The notes: a model not told the origin generated them from the letters alone. Numbered from the stretch's first letter, positions 34,290 through 43,917 are shown. The stretch: 64,000 nt of DNA from an uncultured Roseicyclus sp. (GCA_947494975.1 CANLXA010000001.1:186001-250000), one strand, 5' to 3'. Made by a program: numbers and translations.

Positions 34290-35963
34290 ATGAAAGTCGA
34301 TCTCTACAAACGTCTTGTTGCGGCACAGCTAAGCCGACGGACCATGCTCAAGGGGGCGGCCAGCGCCAGTGCCCTGGCCGCATCCGGTGGCTTGATGCCG
34401 GGTATGGCGCTTGCCGATAGCCATGCCAACCTGCGGGCCCAAATCCTCGCCATTCCGGGCGTGGGCATGGGCAGCCCCACCGATGCCGATTGGCAGGCCG
34501 TTGGCGAATTGTGCCTCGGCTCCACACGCGAACGCTTCGCCGAAGGGGAGTTCGAGGGCGTCGAGTTGACCTTCATGGGGCTCAACAATCAGAACCTGCA
34601 CAACTTCCTGTTCCGGGGCTTCCTGCGGCCGTGGGAGCAATATACTGGCGCCACCATCAACTGGATCGACCTGGCGCAGGCTGATTACAACGCGCGCTTG
34701 CAACAATCGATCGCCACCGGAACCGTCGATTTCGACATCATCGAGATGGGTGCCCCCTTTGAGGGCGACACCGCAGGCCGCGGCCTGCTGGATCCGATGC
34801 CCGATTGGGTCAAGGAAGACATTGATATGGAGGACTACGTCGGCTATCTGCAAGAGCCGGTCGGCACCTGGGCGGGCGAGACGTACCGCGTTTCCATTGA
34901 TGGCGACTGCCACAACTTCAACTACCGCACCGATTATTTCGACAGTGAAGAATTTGCGGCCGCCTGGGCCGAGGAAGGCCATGAGGGCCCGTGGGAAGTG
35001 CCGACCACCTGGCAAAAGGTGCAGGAAGTCAGCGCGTTCCTTGCCGGCAAGGAGGACCCATTTACCGGCCTTCAGGCCCATGGCTACCTGGATCCGCTGA
35101 AGGGTTGGGGCGGCTTTGGCTTCTACTTCCTGGCCAGCCGCGCCACCGCCTATGCCAAGCATCCCGACGATCCGGCCTGGCTGTTCGATCCCGAAGACAT
35201 GACACCGCGTGTCAACAACGCGGCCTGGGTCCGTGCCATTCAGGATGTCATGGACATCATGGAGACACAGCCCGCCGACCAGATCAACGCAGACCCCGGC
35301 ACCACCGGGTTCCAGCAGTTCCTGGCCGGGACCGGCTCCATGCTCAGCTGGTGGGGTGACATCGGCTCCTCCGCGCGGACGTCGGATACATCAGTTGTCG
35401 GCGACGTGATCGGCTTCTCGATCCTGCCGGGATCCGATGATGTGTGGAACCATGCCACCCAGACTTGGGATATCCTGCCGTCTGGCCCGAACTTCTCGCC
35501 GAATATGGCCTATATCGGGTGGGGCATCTACGTGATGGCCCGCGCGGCCGAAGGCGGTGAACTCAAGCGCCGCGCGGCGTGGTCGGCGGCGGCCCATCTG
35601 GGCGGGCGTGACCTGTCGCTGTGGTGTTCCGCCTATCCGTCGGGCTTCCAGCCCTATCGCAACTCGCACTTCAATATCGATGAGTGGGAAGCGGCGGGAT
35701 ACGATCGGGCCTTCATCGAGGATTATCTCGGATCCGAGGCGGACAGCTACAACCACCCCAACGCGGCCATCGAACCCCGCATCCCCGGCATCTTCCAATA
35801 CTACTCGGTGGCGGAGGACGAACTGGCCAAGATCTATGCCGGTGAGTACGCCAGCGTGCAGGAAGGCGCGGATGCGATTGCGGCCGCCTGGGACGCGATC
35901 ACCGATCAGATCGGTCGCGACAGCCAGGTGGCGCTCTACCGCTCTTCGCTTGGCCTGGAGTAA
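34290..35963 (+). CDS. ABC transporter solute-binding protein, TAT-exported
   Basis: ATG at 34290 follows an AGGGAGGAATTG ribosome site. The N-terminus carries a twin-arginine signal (SRRTMLKGAAS, residues 15-25), with cleavage near ALA-DSH. At 557 residues it is longer than ordinary sugar-binding proteins (about 420-450), and it belongs to the long type-1 extracellular binding protein group. Segments such as GPWEVPTTWQKVQEVSAFL are typical of the fold. It captures sugar in the periplasm for the permeases just downstream. A hairpin separates it from the permease genes. L-fucose or a fucose-containing oligosaccharide is the suggested ligand, by context. Confidence 0.9.
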   Translation: MKVDLYKRLVAAQLSRRTMLKGAASASALAASGGLMPGMALADSHANLRAQILAIPGVGMGSPTDADWQAVGELCLGSTRERFAEGEFEGVELTFMGLNNQNLHNFLFRGFLRPWEQYTGATINWIDLAQADYNARLQQSIATGTVDFDIIEMGAPFEGDTAGRGLLDPMPDWVKEDIDMEDYVGYLQEPVGTWAGETYRVSIDGDCHNFNYRTDYFDSEEFAAAWAEEGHEGPWEVPTTWQKVQEVSAFLAGKEDPFTGLQAHGYLDPLKGWGGFGFYFLASRATAYAKHPDDPAWLFDPEDMTPRVNNAAWVRAIQDVMDIMETQPADQINADPGTTGFQQFLAGTGSMLSWWGDIGSSARTSDTSVVGDVIGFSILPGSDDVWNHATQTWDILPSGPNFSPNMAYIGWGIYVMARAAEGGELKRRAAWSAAAHLGGRDLSLWCSAYPSGFQPYRNSHFNIDEWEAAGYDRAFIEDYLGSEADSYNHPNAAIEPRIPGIFQYYSVAEDELAKIYAGEYASVQEGADAIAAAWDAITDQIGRDSQVALYRSSLGLE

Positions 35964-35981
35964 GCGGCGCAAGTGACATCA

Positions 35982-36007
35982 GGGGCGGCGGGGAGACCTG
36001 CCGCCCC
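35982..36007 (+). terminator. Intercistronic hairpin after binding-protein gene
   Basis: GGGGCGGC and GCCGCCCC pair perfectly around a 10-base loop, 19 bases after the solute-binding protein stop. There is no proper U tract, so it is more likely a partial terminator or mRNA-stabilising hairpin that keeps binding-protein expression above that of the permeases. Confidence 0.5.
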
Positions 36008-36027
36008 CGTCTTGACCGGGAGACCGA

Positions 36028-37125
36028 ATGAGCCAGGATCGCCTCTACGTCGTGACCAACGACCAGATCACACCGGGCCGCATCCGCGCCGGGAAAATGA
36101 TGGTCGGGGCGTCATTCGCGCTCCTTGTGCTGGTGGCGGCGTGGCAGATCATGGGCGGCTACGATCTGGCCGCTGACTTCTCGAACTGGCGCCCGACGCT
36201 TTACGCCTACCTGTTTTTTGTCACCTGCTTTTGCATGGCGCTGGTTGTGCGGCACGGCGAACAGGGCAAGCGCCGCCTCTTCGTGGTGCCGGCCACGATC
36301 TTCGTTCTGTCGATGGTGTTCTTCCCACTGGTCTTCGGCCTCAGCATCGCGTTCTCAGACTGGAACCTCAGCTCGATCAGCGGCCAGCAATATAACGGCT
36401 TCGATAACATCCGGCAGATGTGGCAGGACGATTTCTACTGGAACGCCCTGACGAACATGGTCTGGTACACGCTGGCGATCATCGTGGAATACGCCATCGC
36501 CTTTGGCCTTGCGCTGCTCCTCAACAGCCAGATCCGGGCGCGCAAATTCTTCCGCGTGGCGTTCCTGCTGCCCCTGATGCTGTCACCGGTGGCGGTGTCG
36601 TGGATGGTCGGAAAGTCGATGCTCGAGGCCCGGTTCGGCCCCATTGCACGCCTCGCGCGCAGCCTCGGCATCGACAATCCCAGCTTCTTCGGCGATGCCG
36701 AAACCGCGCGCGCGATGATCATGATCATGGATGCCTGGACGTTCATCCCCTTCATGATGATCATGCTTCTGGCCGGGCTTCAATCGATCCCCAAGGATAT
36801 TCAGGAGGCCGCCCGCGTCGATGGGGCAACGCCGTGGCAGAATTTCTGGGAAGTCACCTTTCCCCTGATGTTGCCGGTCTCGATCACCGCCATCATGATC
36901 CGCATCATCTTCAAGCTGAAGCTGGCCGACATCATCATCAATGTGACGTCCGGCGGCCCCGGCGGGGCCACGGATTCGGTCACGTCCTTCATCTTCCGGG
37001 AATACCGCGACCGCTCGAATGTGGGCTACGGCACCATGCTTGCCATGGTCTACCTGGTGTTCATTGTCATCGGCTTCACGCTGTTCATGAAACTCGCGGC
37101 CCGCTGGATGCGGCCGAAATATTGA
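36028..37125 (+). CDS. ABC sugar importer permease (MalF/UgpA type)
   Basis: The 365-residue protein has at least six transmembrane segments after a roughly 25-residue cytoplasmic N-terminus. The coupling loop EAARVDGATPWQNFWEVTFPL fits the EAA motif that contacts the ATPase. PLMLSPVAVSWMVGKSM is a typical upstream segment. It forms a heterodimer with the next gene product in the inner membrane. The gap to the next gene is only 7 bases. Confidence 0.93.
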   Translation: MSQDRLYVVTNDQITPGRIRAGKMMVGASFALLVLVAAWQIMGGYDLAADFSNWRPTLYAYLFFVTCFCMALVVRHGEQGKRRLFVVPATIFVLSMVFFPLVFGLSIAFSDWNLSSISGQQYNGFDNIRQMWQDDFYWNALTNMVWYTLAIIVEYAIAFGLALLLNSQIRARKFFRVAFLLPLMLSPVAVSWMVGKSMLEARFGPIARLARSLGIDNPSFFGDAETARAMIMIMDAWTFIPFMMIMLLAGLQSIPKDIQEAARVDGATPWQNFWEVTFPLMLPVSITAIMIRIIFKLKLADIIINVTSGGPGGATDSVTSFIFREYRDRSNVGYGTMLAMVYLVFIVIGFTLFMKLAARWMRPKY

Positions 37126-37132
37126 GGGTCAG

Positions 37133-38053
37133 ATGAGCGAAGTGCAGATCTTCCACGATCATGAGGCCGATCTTGGCCACAAGGTGAAGTGGTATGCCAA
37201 GCGGGTCACCGTCTATGGCATTTTGCTGCTGTGGGCCTTCATCTGCCTGTTCCCCATCTACTGGACGATCACCACATCCTTCAAGCTGGCGCCGGACGTC
37301 ATGCAGGGCAACATGATCCCCTTCGTGGATTACGCGCCGCAATGGCGCGGCTGGCGGTCGCTTGGCATGTCGCCCGATACGATCGGCGAATACTCCACCG
37401 TGCGGGCCGAGTTCGTGAAACGGTTCCTGAATTCCACCATCGTGGCGCTGTCCGCCTCCTCCCTCGCGGTGGTTCTGGGCAGTCTGGCCGCCTATGGGCT
37501 GAGCCGCTTCGAATACCGGTTCGGCTTCATGCGGAATGACGACATCAGCTTCTTTTTCCTCAGCCAGCTGATCCTGCCGCCTGTGGTTCTGGCCCTGCCG
37601 TTCCTGGTGCTCTACCGCGAGATCGACATGCTCGACAGCCGCATCGGCCTCATCTTGCTCTATACGCTCACCGTTCTGCCCATCGTCATCTGGATCATGC
37701 GGGATCAGTTCAGTTCGATCCCGATCGAGCTGGAAGAGGCGGCCTTGGTCGACGGCCTCTCGATCTGGGGCGCGTTCCTGACGATCATCGTGCCAATCGC
37801 CCTGCCCGGCATGGTGGCGGCCTTCATCCTCAGCCTTGTGCTGACATGGAACGAGTACTTCTTCGCCGCCCTTTTGACATCGACGGATGCCACAACCCTG
37901 CCCGTCATGGTGGCCAGCCAAACCGGCAGCCAGGGGATCAATTGGTGGTCGATGGCGGCGCTGTCCACGGCGGCCATCCTTCCTTTGGTTGTCATCGGGA
38001 TTGTGCTGGAGCGCTACATCATCAAAGGCATGGCGGCGGGCGCGGTCAAGTAG
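37133..38053 (+). CDS. ABC sugar importer permease (MalG/UgpE type)
   Basis: The 306-residue protein has six transmembrane segments, opening with VTVYGILLLWAFICLFPIYWTITTSFK, the usual MalG-like start. The EAA loop is EAALVDGLSIWGAFLTIIVPI. It is the second permease of the importer. It follows the first permease by 7 bases. Past its stop the sequence changes character: a 100-base gap leads into the low-GC WG-repeat gene on the opposite strand. Confidence 0.93.
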   Translation: MSEVQIFHDHEADLGHKVKWYAKRVTVYGILLLWAFICLFPIYWTITTSFKLAPDVMQGNMIPFVDYAPQWRGWRSLGMSPDTIGEYSTVRAEFVKRFLNSTIVALSASSLAVVLGSLAAYGLSRFEYRFGFMRNDDISFFFLSQLILPPVVLALPFLVLYREIDMLDSRIGLILLYTLTVLPIVIWIMRDQFSSIPIELEEAALVDGLSIWGAFLTIIVPIALPGMVAAFILSLVLTWNEYFFAALLTSTDATTLPVMVASQTGSQGINWWSMAALSTAAILPLVVIGIVLERYIIKGMAAGAVK

Positions 38054-38154
38054 GGTGGAAGGTCCGCTTGGAGCCCAAATTGACGGATGCTGCGTCTTGC
38101 GGGAATGGCTGCTCTGCGTGCGTCGACACAATCGGGTTAATCGAACGGCCTCAC

Positions 38155-39276
38155 CTAGCTTTCTTGATGCCAGACCACGTCGCCCATCCGGTCAACATAA
38201 GAAAAGCGGTCCCAAGAGTTTCCGTCTGAAGGGTACTTCACCCGCGCTAACCCGCCTTGGAAGTTTAGATTCGAGTAGTATTGAGGAGAGATGACATGCT
38301 TTCCTTTGATATCCATGTACCCCCATGCTTCTCCTAGCTTGAAGCTGGCCCGACCTTCACAAAAGTAGCCCGTTCGCATTTCCGGCTTGAACCATCGAGG
38401 ACGACCCAAAAGTCCTGGCATCGCGGCAGTGCCATCGGGATAGTAGTAGGCTGACCCCTTTTCAGGATGCCTGATGCAAATTACACCGCCGGACAAACTC
38501 GGGCAGGTTCTTGGGAACACGGGGGAGCCATAGCTCCATGGCAGACGACCTATCCGCTCTGCAACCTCGACACTGAAGACATCTGCGCAATCCTTGTGAT
38601 AGTTGGGAACCACCAAGAATTTGTTTTCGACAAAACCCAAGTCCAAAGTGTCTCGAATCTCAAAGCTCTGTGCAAACAAGGGGGTGCCATCCAACGTGAA
38701 GACGTTTGCATCTCCACCTTTGCGCACAGTTGCGTAAGGGTCTGTCCGCGAAAGAATGATTGCGTCGTAGATGGGCGGAATGGTGACTTGCCCCTCATGA
38801 TTCATCAGACCCTTTTTGTCGCTCATCCTTGAGGTTCGCGAGAAAACATAATGGCCATGGGCCGCGTCAGTGACGTAACCTTCAAAGACAATTGAACCGT
38901 CAATCCGCATGGCGTAGCAGCGCGTTTCGCCATGGAAGAACAGATCACGTCCATTCCGTTCCCAAAGGTTCGGGTTCCCTGCATCGACTTTATGGGTGAT
39001 CCCAAAGATACCGTTCTCATCAGGCAAGCGAAATGTTGTCGGCTGGTGATCCTTTGGAAACTCAAAAACCAACTTGCCAGTGTGATCGATAACGATATGG
39101 AGGCTCCTATCAAGGCGCTGAACTATTGCGCAGCCCACATCAGAAAAGGGTTGCCTGCTATGAAGTGAATTTGCGGAGAATTGGGGTTCAATCACTATCT
39201 TTCCGCGCTGGTTCATGAAGCGCATTATTGGGCCACAATGATCTGGGACTCGACTTAGAATCGGAAAGAGGGGCAT
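38155..39276 (-). CDS. WG-repeat protein, low-GC insertion
   Basis: The 373-residue protein has several units of the WG/KWG type: MRFMNQRGKIVIEPQF, KKGLMNHEGQVTIPPIYDA and the best one, AWGYMDIKGKHVISPQY. These repeats form beta-rich, propeller-like surfaces and are common in proteins of unknown function, often linked to toxin or surface roles. No signal peptide is clear. The gene is near 50% G+C, far below its neighbours, and interrupts the sugar gene order on the opposite strand to the importer, so it is probably a recent arrival. The flanking gaps (38054-38154, 39277-39450) are also GC-poor and show no transposase. The role in the regulon is probably nil. Confidence 0.82.
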   Translation of the reverse strand: MPLFPILSRVPDHCGPIMRFMNQRGKIVIEPQFSANSLHSRQPFSDVGCAIVQRLDRSLHIVIDHTGKLVFEFPKDHQPTTFRLPDENGIFGITHKVDAGNPNLWERNGRDLFFHGETRCYAMRIDGSIVFEGYVTDAAHGHYVFSRTSRMSDKKGLMNHEGQVTIPPIYDAIILSRTDPYATVRKGGDANVFTLDGTPLFAQSFEIRDTLDLGFVENKFLVVPNYHKDCADVFSVEVAERIGRLPWSYGSPVFPRTCPSLSGGVICIRHPEKGSAYYYPDGTAAMPGLLGRPRWFKPEMRTGYFCEGRASFKLGEAWGYMDIKGKHVISPQYYSNLNFQGGLARVKYPSDGNSWDRFSYVDRMGDVVWHQES

Positions 39277-39450
39277 GAGTGGTTTCCGCGAGGTGGTGAT
39301 CCAAGTGACCTAATGGGAAGCTCGCAACTCACTCCCAAGCGCACGCCTAGCTGTCTGACACAAAGAAGGTCATACCAATACTCGAACTTACGCAATAGCG
39401 GTCATTGGCTCAATCGGTGTGAATATCAGCTTCGTCCGCATAGCCGCCCT

Positions 39451-40938
39451 TCATCCCAACTCCACCGCGATGTCCTTGGTCTGCTCATACAGTCGCCGAA
39501 ACAGTGGATAGGCCTTTTCGTAGGCCGGTTCCCGTTGCGCATGCACGGTACTCTCGACCGGGTTCCATGTGGCGATATCCCCCACCTCGGCTTCGCCGAT
39601 CGCGACACGCGCCAGGAATGCATCGCCGTAGCTGGCCCCGACTGTCTTGTCGCACAGGATCTGGTCCTGTCCGGACGTGTCCGATGTCGCCTGCAACCAC
39701 AGCGCGTTTTTCGTGCCGCCGCCGACGGCCAATATGCGTGAGGGCGCCGCGCCCGCATCGCGGTAGGTTTCGACCACGTGCGCCGTACCGTAGGCGATAC
39801 CTTCGATCAGCGCCCGGAACATATGGGCCCGGGTGTGGGTCAGGTTCAGGCCAAAGAACGCGCCCTTGGCATGGGGATCGTGCAGCGGCGTTCGTTCCCC
39901 CGAGAAATACGGCAGGAACAACAGGTCATCGGCTCCCGGCGCGATGGCCCCTGCCTCGGCGGCGAGGGTCGGAAATGCCGTGTCGCGGGGCAGATCGCGC
40001 GCAAACTGGTCGCGAAACCAATGGGTCAACGTGCCCGATGTGGCCAGCCCCGCCATCGAGGCATGTTGGCCCGGGAATAGCCACGGCGCGTACCAGAGCC
40101 GTGCATCTTTGACCCGCTGGGGTGTCAGCGTGATGACAAAGATGGTGGAGCCATACATCATCATCATGTCACCGGATCGGCGCACGCCAACGCTCAGCGC
40201 CTCTGCCGCGGCATCAATCGTGCCCGCGGTCACTGGCGTGCCTTCCGCCAGGCCCGTGGCGGCGGCCGCCTCTGCGGTGACATGGCCGGCAATCTGGGAT
40301 GACCACATCAGGCGGGGCAGCATCCCCGGAGGCGCGATGTCAGGGGCCAGATCGAAGCACCAATCTTGCGTGGAGACGTCATAAAGCGGCGAAAAATTGG
40401 CCGCCGTGTAGTGATCGATGACGAATGCGCCGGTCAGCCGATGCACCAGGAAGCTGGTCGCGGTCAGGATCTTGGCCGAATTTTGGTAGATCTCGGGCCG
40501 TTGGGCCTTGAGCCACAGGATCTTCGGCCCGACCGATTGCGAGGTGAGCGCGTTGCCGCAGCGATCCAGGATCACCTCCGCGCCGATCCGGTCGGTCAGC
40601 GCCTGCACCTCCTCCATCGCGCGGGTATCGACCCCGTAGAGGACCCCGTTCATCAGCGGCGAGCCTTCTGCATCCACCGGCAACATGCAGGGCCCGATGG
40701 CCGAACACGCGACCGCCTTGATCCGGTCTGGCGCAACCCCCGTCGTCGCAATCAGCTCCCGGGTGACCGTGACGAAATCACCCCACCAATCCTGCTCGGG
40801 CCGATGCTCGGCCCATCCAGCGTGTGGCACCAGCATGTCATGCGCCGCGGTGGCCATGGCGATGACAGTGCCCGCGCCATCCACCAGCACACCTTTGCTT
40901 TCGAAGGTCCCGATATCGACACCAAGGGTATAGCTCAT
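39451..40938 (-). CDS. FGGY-family carbohydrate kinase
   Basis: The 495-residue protein starts MSYTLGVDIGTFESKGVLVD, the phosphate-binding loop of the actin-like FGGY fold. Further marks are YFSGERTPLHDPHAKGAFFGL and LAVGGGTKNALWLQATSD, the C-terminal ATP-binding loop. The length and the FSGERTP stretch resemble xylulose/ribulose-type sugar kinases; the sugar cannot be fixed. The start overlaps the M42 peptidase stop (ATGA), so it is third in the BtpA-M42-kinase operon. A phosphorylating route beside the non-phosphorylative fucose route is notable. Confidence 0.9.
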   Translation of the reverse strand: MSYTLGVDIGTFESKGVLVDGAGTVIAMATAAHDMLVPHAGWAEHRPEQDWWGDFVTVTRELIATTGVAPDRIKAVACSAIGPCMLPVDAEGSPLMNGVLYGVDTRAMEEVQALTDRIGAEVILDRCGNALTSQSVGPKILWLKAQRPEIYQNSAKILTATSFLVHRLTGAFVIDHYTAANFSPLYDVSTQDWCFDLAPDIAPPGMLPRLMWSSQIAGHVTAEAAAATGLAEGTPVTAGTIDAAAEALSVGVRRSGDMMMMYGSTIFVITLTPQRVKDARLWYAPWLFPGQHASMAGLATSGTLTHWFRDQFARDLPRDTAFPTLAAEAGAIAPGADDLLFLPYFSGERTPLHDPHAKGAFFGLNLTHTRAHMFRALIEGIAYGTAHVVETYRDAGAAPSRILAVGGGTKNALWLQATSDTSGQDQILCDKTVGASYGDAFLARVAIGEAEVGDIATWNPVESTVHAQREPAYEKAYPLFRRLYEQTKDIAVELG

Positions 40939-42005
40939 CCCCACCGCTCCAGCGCGAAATCCGGGCCGATCCGGGCAAGCCCCGCCACCAGCAATCGCGA
41001 CAAGTCCTCCAGATCGCTGATCTGACAAACCTCGAGCGAGGAATGGGAATAGCGCATCGGGAACCCCAGATCGATGGCGGCAACGCCGCTGCCGACCAAT
41101 TGCACGTAGGACAGATCGGTCAGCACCCCGATCTGCGCGGAGCGCTGCAGGGCCATGTCTTCGGCATGGGCCGTCTCATCGAACAGCGCCACCAGCGCCG
41201 GATGCGGCAAGACGCCATTCAACGTGCCCCTGCCATGGAAGCTGTAGAGGCTCATCCCGGGGCCACCGCCAAGCGCCATCTCTCCATGATCGGCCATATC
41301 GGGCGTGTCGCAGGCCAGCATCAGATCGATCTGGATCGCGATATCAGGCTGCAGGGTCTGCGCCGCAACAACCGCTCCGCGCAGATTGAATTCCTCCTGC
41401 GTGGAAAACACCACATGCACGGTCGGACCATCCTCGCGCCCTGCGAGCGCCTGGGCCACGTCCAGCACCACGGCGCATCCGGCGCGATCATCAACCGCAC
41501 TGCCCGCGATCCGGCCCCCGGCCAGCTCCACCACATGTGGCGCATAGGTCACCGGCGTGCCGATCGTGATCCCGTCCGCCTCCACCGCGGCCTTCGACCC
41601 ATGGCCGGTATCGATGAATAACTCCGTCGCCTTGAGGACCGTGTATTTCTCATCCGGCCCCGTCGCGTGGTGGCTCTTGTTTGCAATCACCCCCGGAATG
41701 TCGCGCCCGTCCAGCGTGCTCAACACCACCGCCTGCGACGGCAAGGCCCGTTCTGGGATACCGCCCATGCGATGAACCCGGATCAGGCCATCGGCGTCGA
41801 TCTTGCGTACGATCAGGCCAAGTTGATCCATGTGGGTAAACAGCATCACCGACGGGCCCTGGCCCGGAAAGGTCGCGATCAGGTTACCCATCGTATCGGT
41901 GCGGCACGCCACCGGCATCCGGGCTTCGATTGCGGCGGCCACGCGCCCCTCATGCCCGGACAGGCCCGGGATCCTCATCAACGCTTTGAGATCATCGGCA
42001 ATCAT
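40935..42005 (-). CDS. M42-family metallopeptidase (FrvX/SgcX-like)
   Basis: The 356-residue protein has the M42 set: LFTHMDQLGLIV (metal-binding His/Asp), AVDDRAGCAVVLD (bridging Asp), STQEEFNLRGA (catalytic and metal Glu pair) and IDLMLACDTPD. M42 proteins are cobalt/zinc aminopeptidases forming large tetrahedral particles; some were first called endoglucanases. Members occur in sugar operons such as E. coli frv and sgc. It is coupled by ATGA to BtpA upstream and to the FGGY kinase downstream. It may deblock amino-sugar or glyco-amino-acid substrates; this is inference. Confidence 0.9.
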   Translation of the reverse strand: MIADDLKALMRIPGLSGHEGRVAAAIEARMPVACRTDTMGNLIATFPGQGPSVMLFTHMDQLGLIVRKIDADGLIRVHRMGGIPERALPSQAVVLSTLDGRDIPGVIANKSHHATGPDEKYTVLKATELFIDTGHGSKAAVEADGITIGTPVTYAPHVVELAGGRIAGSAVDDRAGCAVVLDVAQALAGREDGPTVHVVFSTQEEFNLRGAVVAAQTLQPDIAIQIDLMLACDTPDMADHGEMALGGGPGMSLYSFHGRGTLNGVLPHPALVALFDETAHAEDMALQRSAQIGVLTDLSYVQLVGSGVAAIDLGFPMRYSHSSLEVCQISDLEDLSRLLVAGLARIGPDFALERWG

Positions 42006-42805
42006 CGCGCGGCCCTCGCCCGATCCATGAAGTCTTGCGCCCGATCCGGGTCAACCGCGTTCCAGGTATGCCCATCGACCTTCAGGGACGAGCCGACGAT
42101 ACAGCCATCGGCAATCCGCAGAACCTCGGCCACCGTGTCGTGTTTGACGCCTGTGTTGGCCAGAACCGGCGTATCGGGCAGCACGGATTTGACGGCTTCC
42201 AGATCTTCCATCCGCGCCGCCTCCCCGGTGATCTGGCCCGATACCAGCACCGCGTCGGGCACCGAGGAAAACACCGCCGACCGCGCGCGGTCCGGCAGCG
42301 AGCGCTTGTCCAGACTGTCGGCAAATTCGGCGCTGACATTGTAGAGCATCGCCAGATCATCGCAGCCCAGGCGCTTGCGATAGCGCAGCGCGCGGCCCGC
42401 ATCCGGCGCCCAGACGCCCATGTCGCTGGCATAGGTGCCGGTAAAGATCTCGCGGCAGAACTGGGCGCCGGTTGCCGCGGCCAGGGCGATCGTGCTGTCG
42501 GGATCCCACAAAACGTTTACGCCGAACGGCATACTTATCTGCCCGCGCAATCGCCCGATCACATAGGCCATGGTGGCCGTGCTGGCGGTATCGACGGCGA
42601 ATTCATAGGGCCGATCATTCTCGTTGCCGAACATCACCGCGTCGACACCCGCCGCCTGCAAGGCGGACAGATCGGCGGCGGCACCTGCCACCAGCCCCTC
42701 CAACCCGGCCTCCGCGTCATGGAGGGGTGTGCCGGGCATGGCGCCCAGATGCACCATCGCGATCACCGGTTTGGATGCGCCGAACACCGCCTGAAATTTC
42801 TGCAT
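42002..42805 (-). CDS. BtpA/SgcQ-family protein
   Basis: The 267-residue protein starts MQKFQAVFGASKPVIAMVHLGAMPGTP, with the AMVHLGAMPGTP signature of the family. FGNENDRPYEF and ANTGVKHDTVAEVLRIADGCIVGSSLKVDG show a TIM-barrel with a phosphate-binding C-terminal end. BtpA was linked to photosystem I biogenesis in cyanobacteria; SgcQ lies in an E. coli sugar operon. In this setting a sugar or nucleoside enzyme role is far more likely. It is the first gene of the BtpA-M42-kinase operon, under the GntR-type site at 42867-42878. Confidence 0.88.
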   Translation of the reverse strand: MQKFQAVFGASKPVIAMVHLGAMPGTPLHDAEAGLEGLVAGAAADLSALQAAGVDAVMFGNENDRPYEFAVDTASTATMAYVIGRLRGQISMPFGVNVLWDPDSTIALAAATGAQFCREIFTGTYASDMGVWAPDAGRALRYRKRLGCDDLAMLYNVSAEFADSLDKRSLPDRARSAVFSSVPDAVLVSGQITGEAARMEDLEAVKSVLPDTPVLANTGVKHDTVAEVLRIADGCIVGSSLKVDGHTWNAVDPDRAQDFMDRARAAR

Positions 42806-42866
42806 GATAATGTCTCCCTCGCCCCATGCTGCCCAGAAACGGGGGTGCAGTCCAGCAGGTTTCATT

Positions 42867-42878
42867 CTAGCATGTCAG
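42867..42878. promoter_or_regulatory. GntR-type operator, copy 2 (CTAGCATGTCAG)
   Basis: CTAGCATGTCAG differs by one base from copies 1 and 4. It lies in the 89-base divergent gap between BtpA (start 42805) and the aldo/keto reductase (start 42895), directly before the GGGAGG ribosome site of the latter, so binding should block both promoters. Confidence 0.72.
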
Positions 42879-42894
42879 TCGGGAGGGCGTTGTC

Positions 42895-43917
42895 ATGACA
42901 TTGCGCACACATCACTGGGACCGGCTTGGCAATGGCGGCCTGTCATTCACGATACTGGGGTTCGGCACCGCCCCGTTCGGCAATCTCTATCGCGCGATCA
43001 GCGATGAGGATGCCGATGCCATTCTGGCCCGCGCGTGGGAGGCCGGCATCCGCTACTTCGACACGGCGCCCCTCTATGGTCTGGGCCTGGCCGAGACGCG
43101 CCTGAACCGGTTTTTGCGCGGCAAGGACCGCGACAGTTACGTGTTGTCCACCAAGGTCGGGCGGCTGCTGCGCGCCACGACCCCGGACAAGCGGGACGGG
43201 TTTGGCAAATGGTTTGAGGTTCCGGCCCGCAACGAGGTTTACGATTACACCTATGACGGCGTGATGCGGTCTATCGAGTTCAGCCTGGAACGGTTGGGCA
43301 CGCACCGGATCGACATGCTGTTCGCCCACGATATCGACCTTGCCAATCACGGCAGCCAGCAGGTGCTGGATGCGAAACTGGCAGAGTTGATGGCGGGTGG
43401 CTACAAGGCGCTTCTGGAGTTGCGCGACCAAGGGGTGATCAAAGCCTTCGGCGCAGGCGTGAACGAATGGCAGCCCTGCCAATGGCTGGCCGAGCGCGGC
43501 GATTTCGACATATTCCTGCTGGCGGGCCGCTATACCTTGCTGGAACAGGAGGCGCTGAACAGCTTCTTGCCGCTCTGCGAGAATCGCGGGATCGGCGTGG
43601 TCATCGGCGGCGCCTATAACTCAGGCATTCTGGCCACCGGGCCCAAACCCGGCGCGTTCTACAATTATGAGCCCGCCCCGCCCGAGATACTGGAGCGTGT
43701 GCGCCGGATCGAGGGCATCTGCGCAGAGCACGGCGTGCGGATGGTCGACGCCGCGTTTCAGTTCCCGTTGCGCCACCCATCGGTGGTGTCCGTCATTCCC
43801 GGTGGGCAGGGAATGGATGAGATGAACAGTAATATCGCCGCGGAAAGCGCGCAGATCCCCGATGACGTGTGGGCCGATCTCAAGGCGGCTGGTCTGATGC
43901 GGGAGGACGCGCCATGA
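42895..43917 (+). CDS. Aldo/keto reductase, probable L-fucose (D-threo-aldose) 1-dehydrogenase
   Basis: The 340-residue protein has the AKR tetrad: Asp56 and Tyr61 in FDTAPLYGLG, Lys87 in STKVGR and His145 in LFAHDID. The pattern fits the D-threo-aldose 1-dehydrogenase branch, which oxidises L-fucose to L-fucono-1,5-lactone with NAD(P). The stop overlaps the lactonase start (ATGA), which supports this first step of fucose breakdown. It is cytoplasmic. Control by the GntR-type site just before its ribosome site is likely. Confidence 0.9.
   Translation: MTLRTHHWDRLGNGGLSFTILGFGTAPFGNLYRAISDEDADAILARAWEAGIRYFDTAPLYGLGLAETRLNRFLRGKDRDSYVLSTKVGRLLRATTPDKRDGFGKWFEVPARNEVYDYTYDGVMRSIEFSLERLGTHRIDMLFAHDIDLANHGSQQVLDAKLAELMAGGYKALLELRDQGVIKAFGAGVNEWQPCQWLAERGDFDIFLLAGRYTLLEQEALNSFLPLCENRGIGVVIGGAYNSGILATGPKPGAFYNYEPAPPEILERVRRIEGICAEHGVRMVDAAFQFPLRHPSVVSVIPGGQGMDEMNSNIAAESAQIPDDVWADLKAAGLMREDAP

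Noticed and set aside
38154-39352. CCTAGCT repeated on both sides of the WG-repeat gene as a target-site duplication
   Set aside because: Seven bases are too short, the flanks match poorly, and no terminal inverted repeats accompany them.
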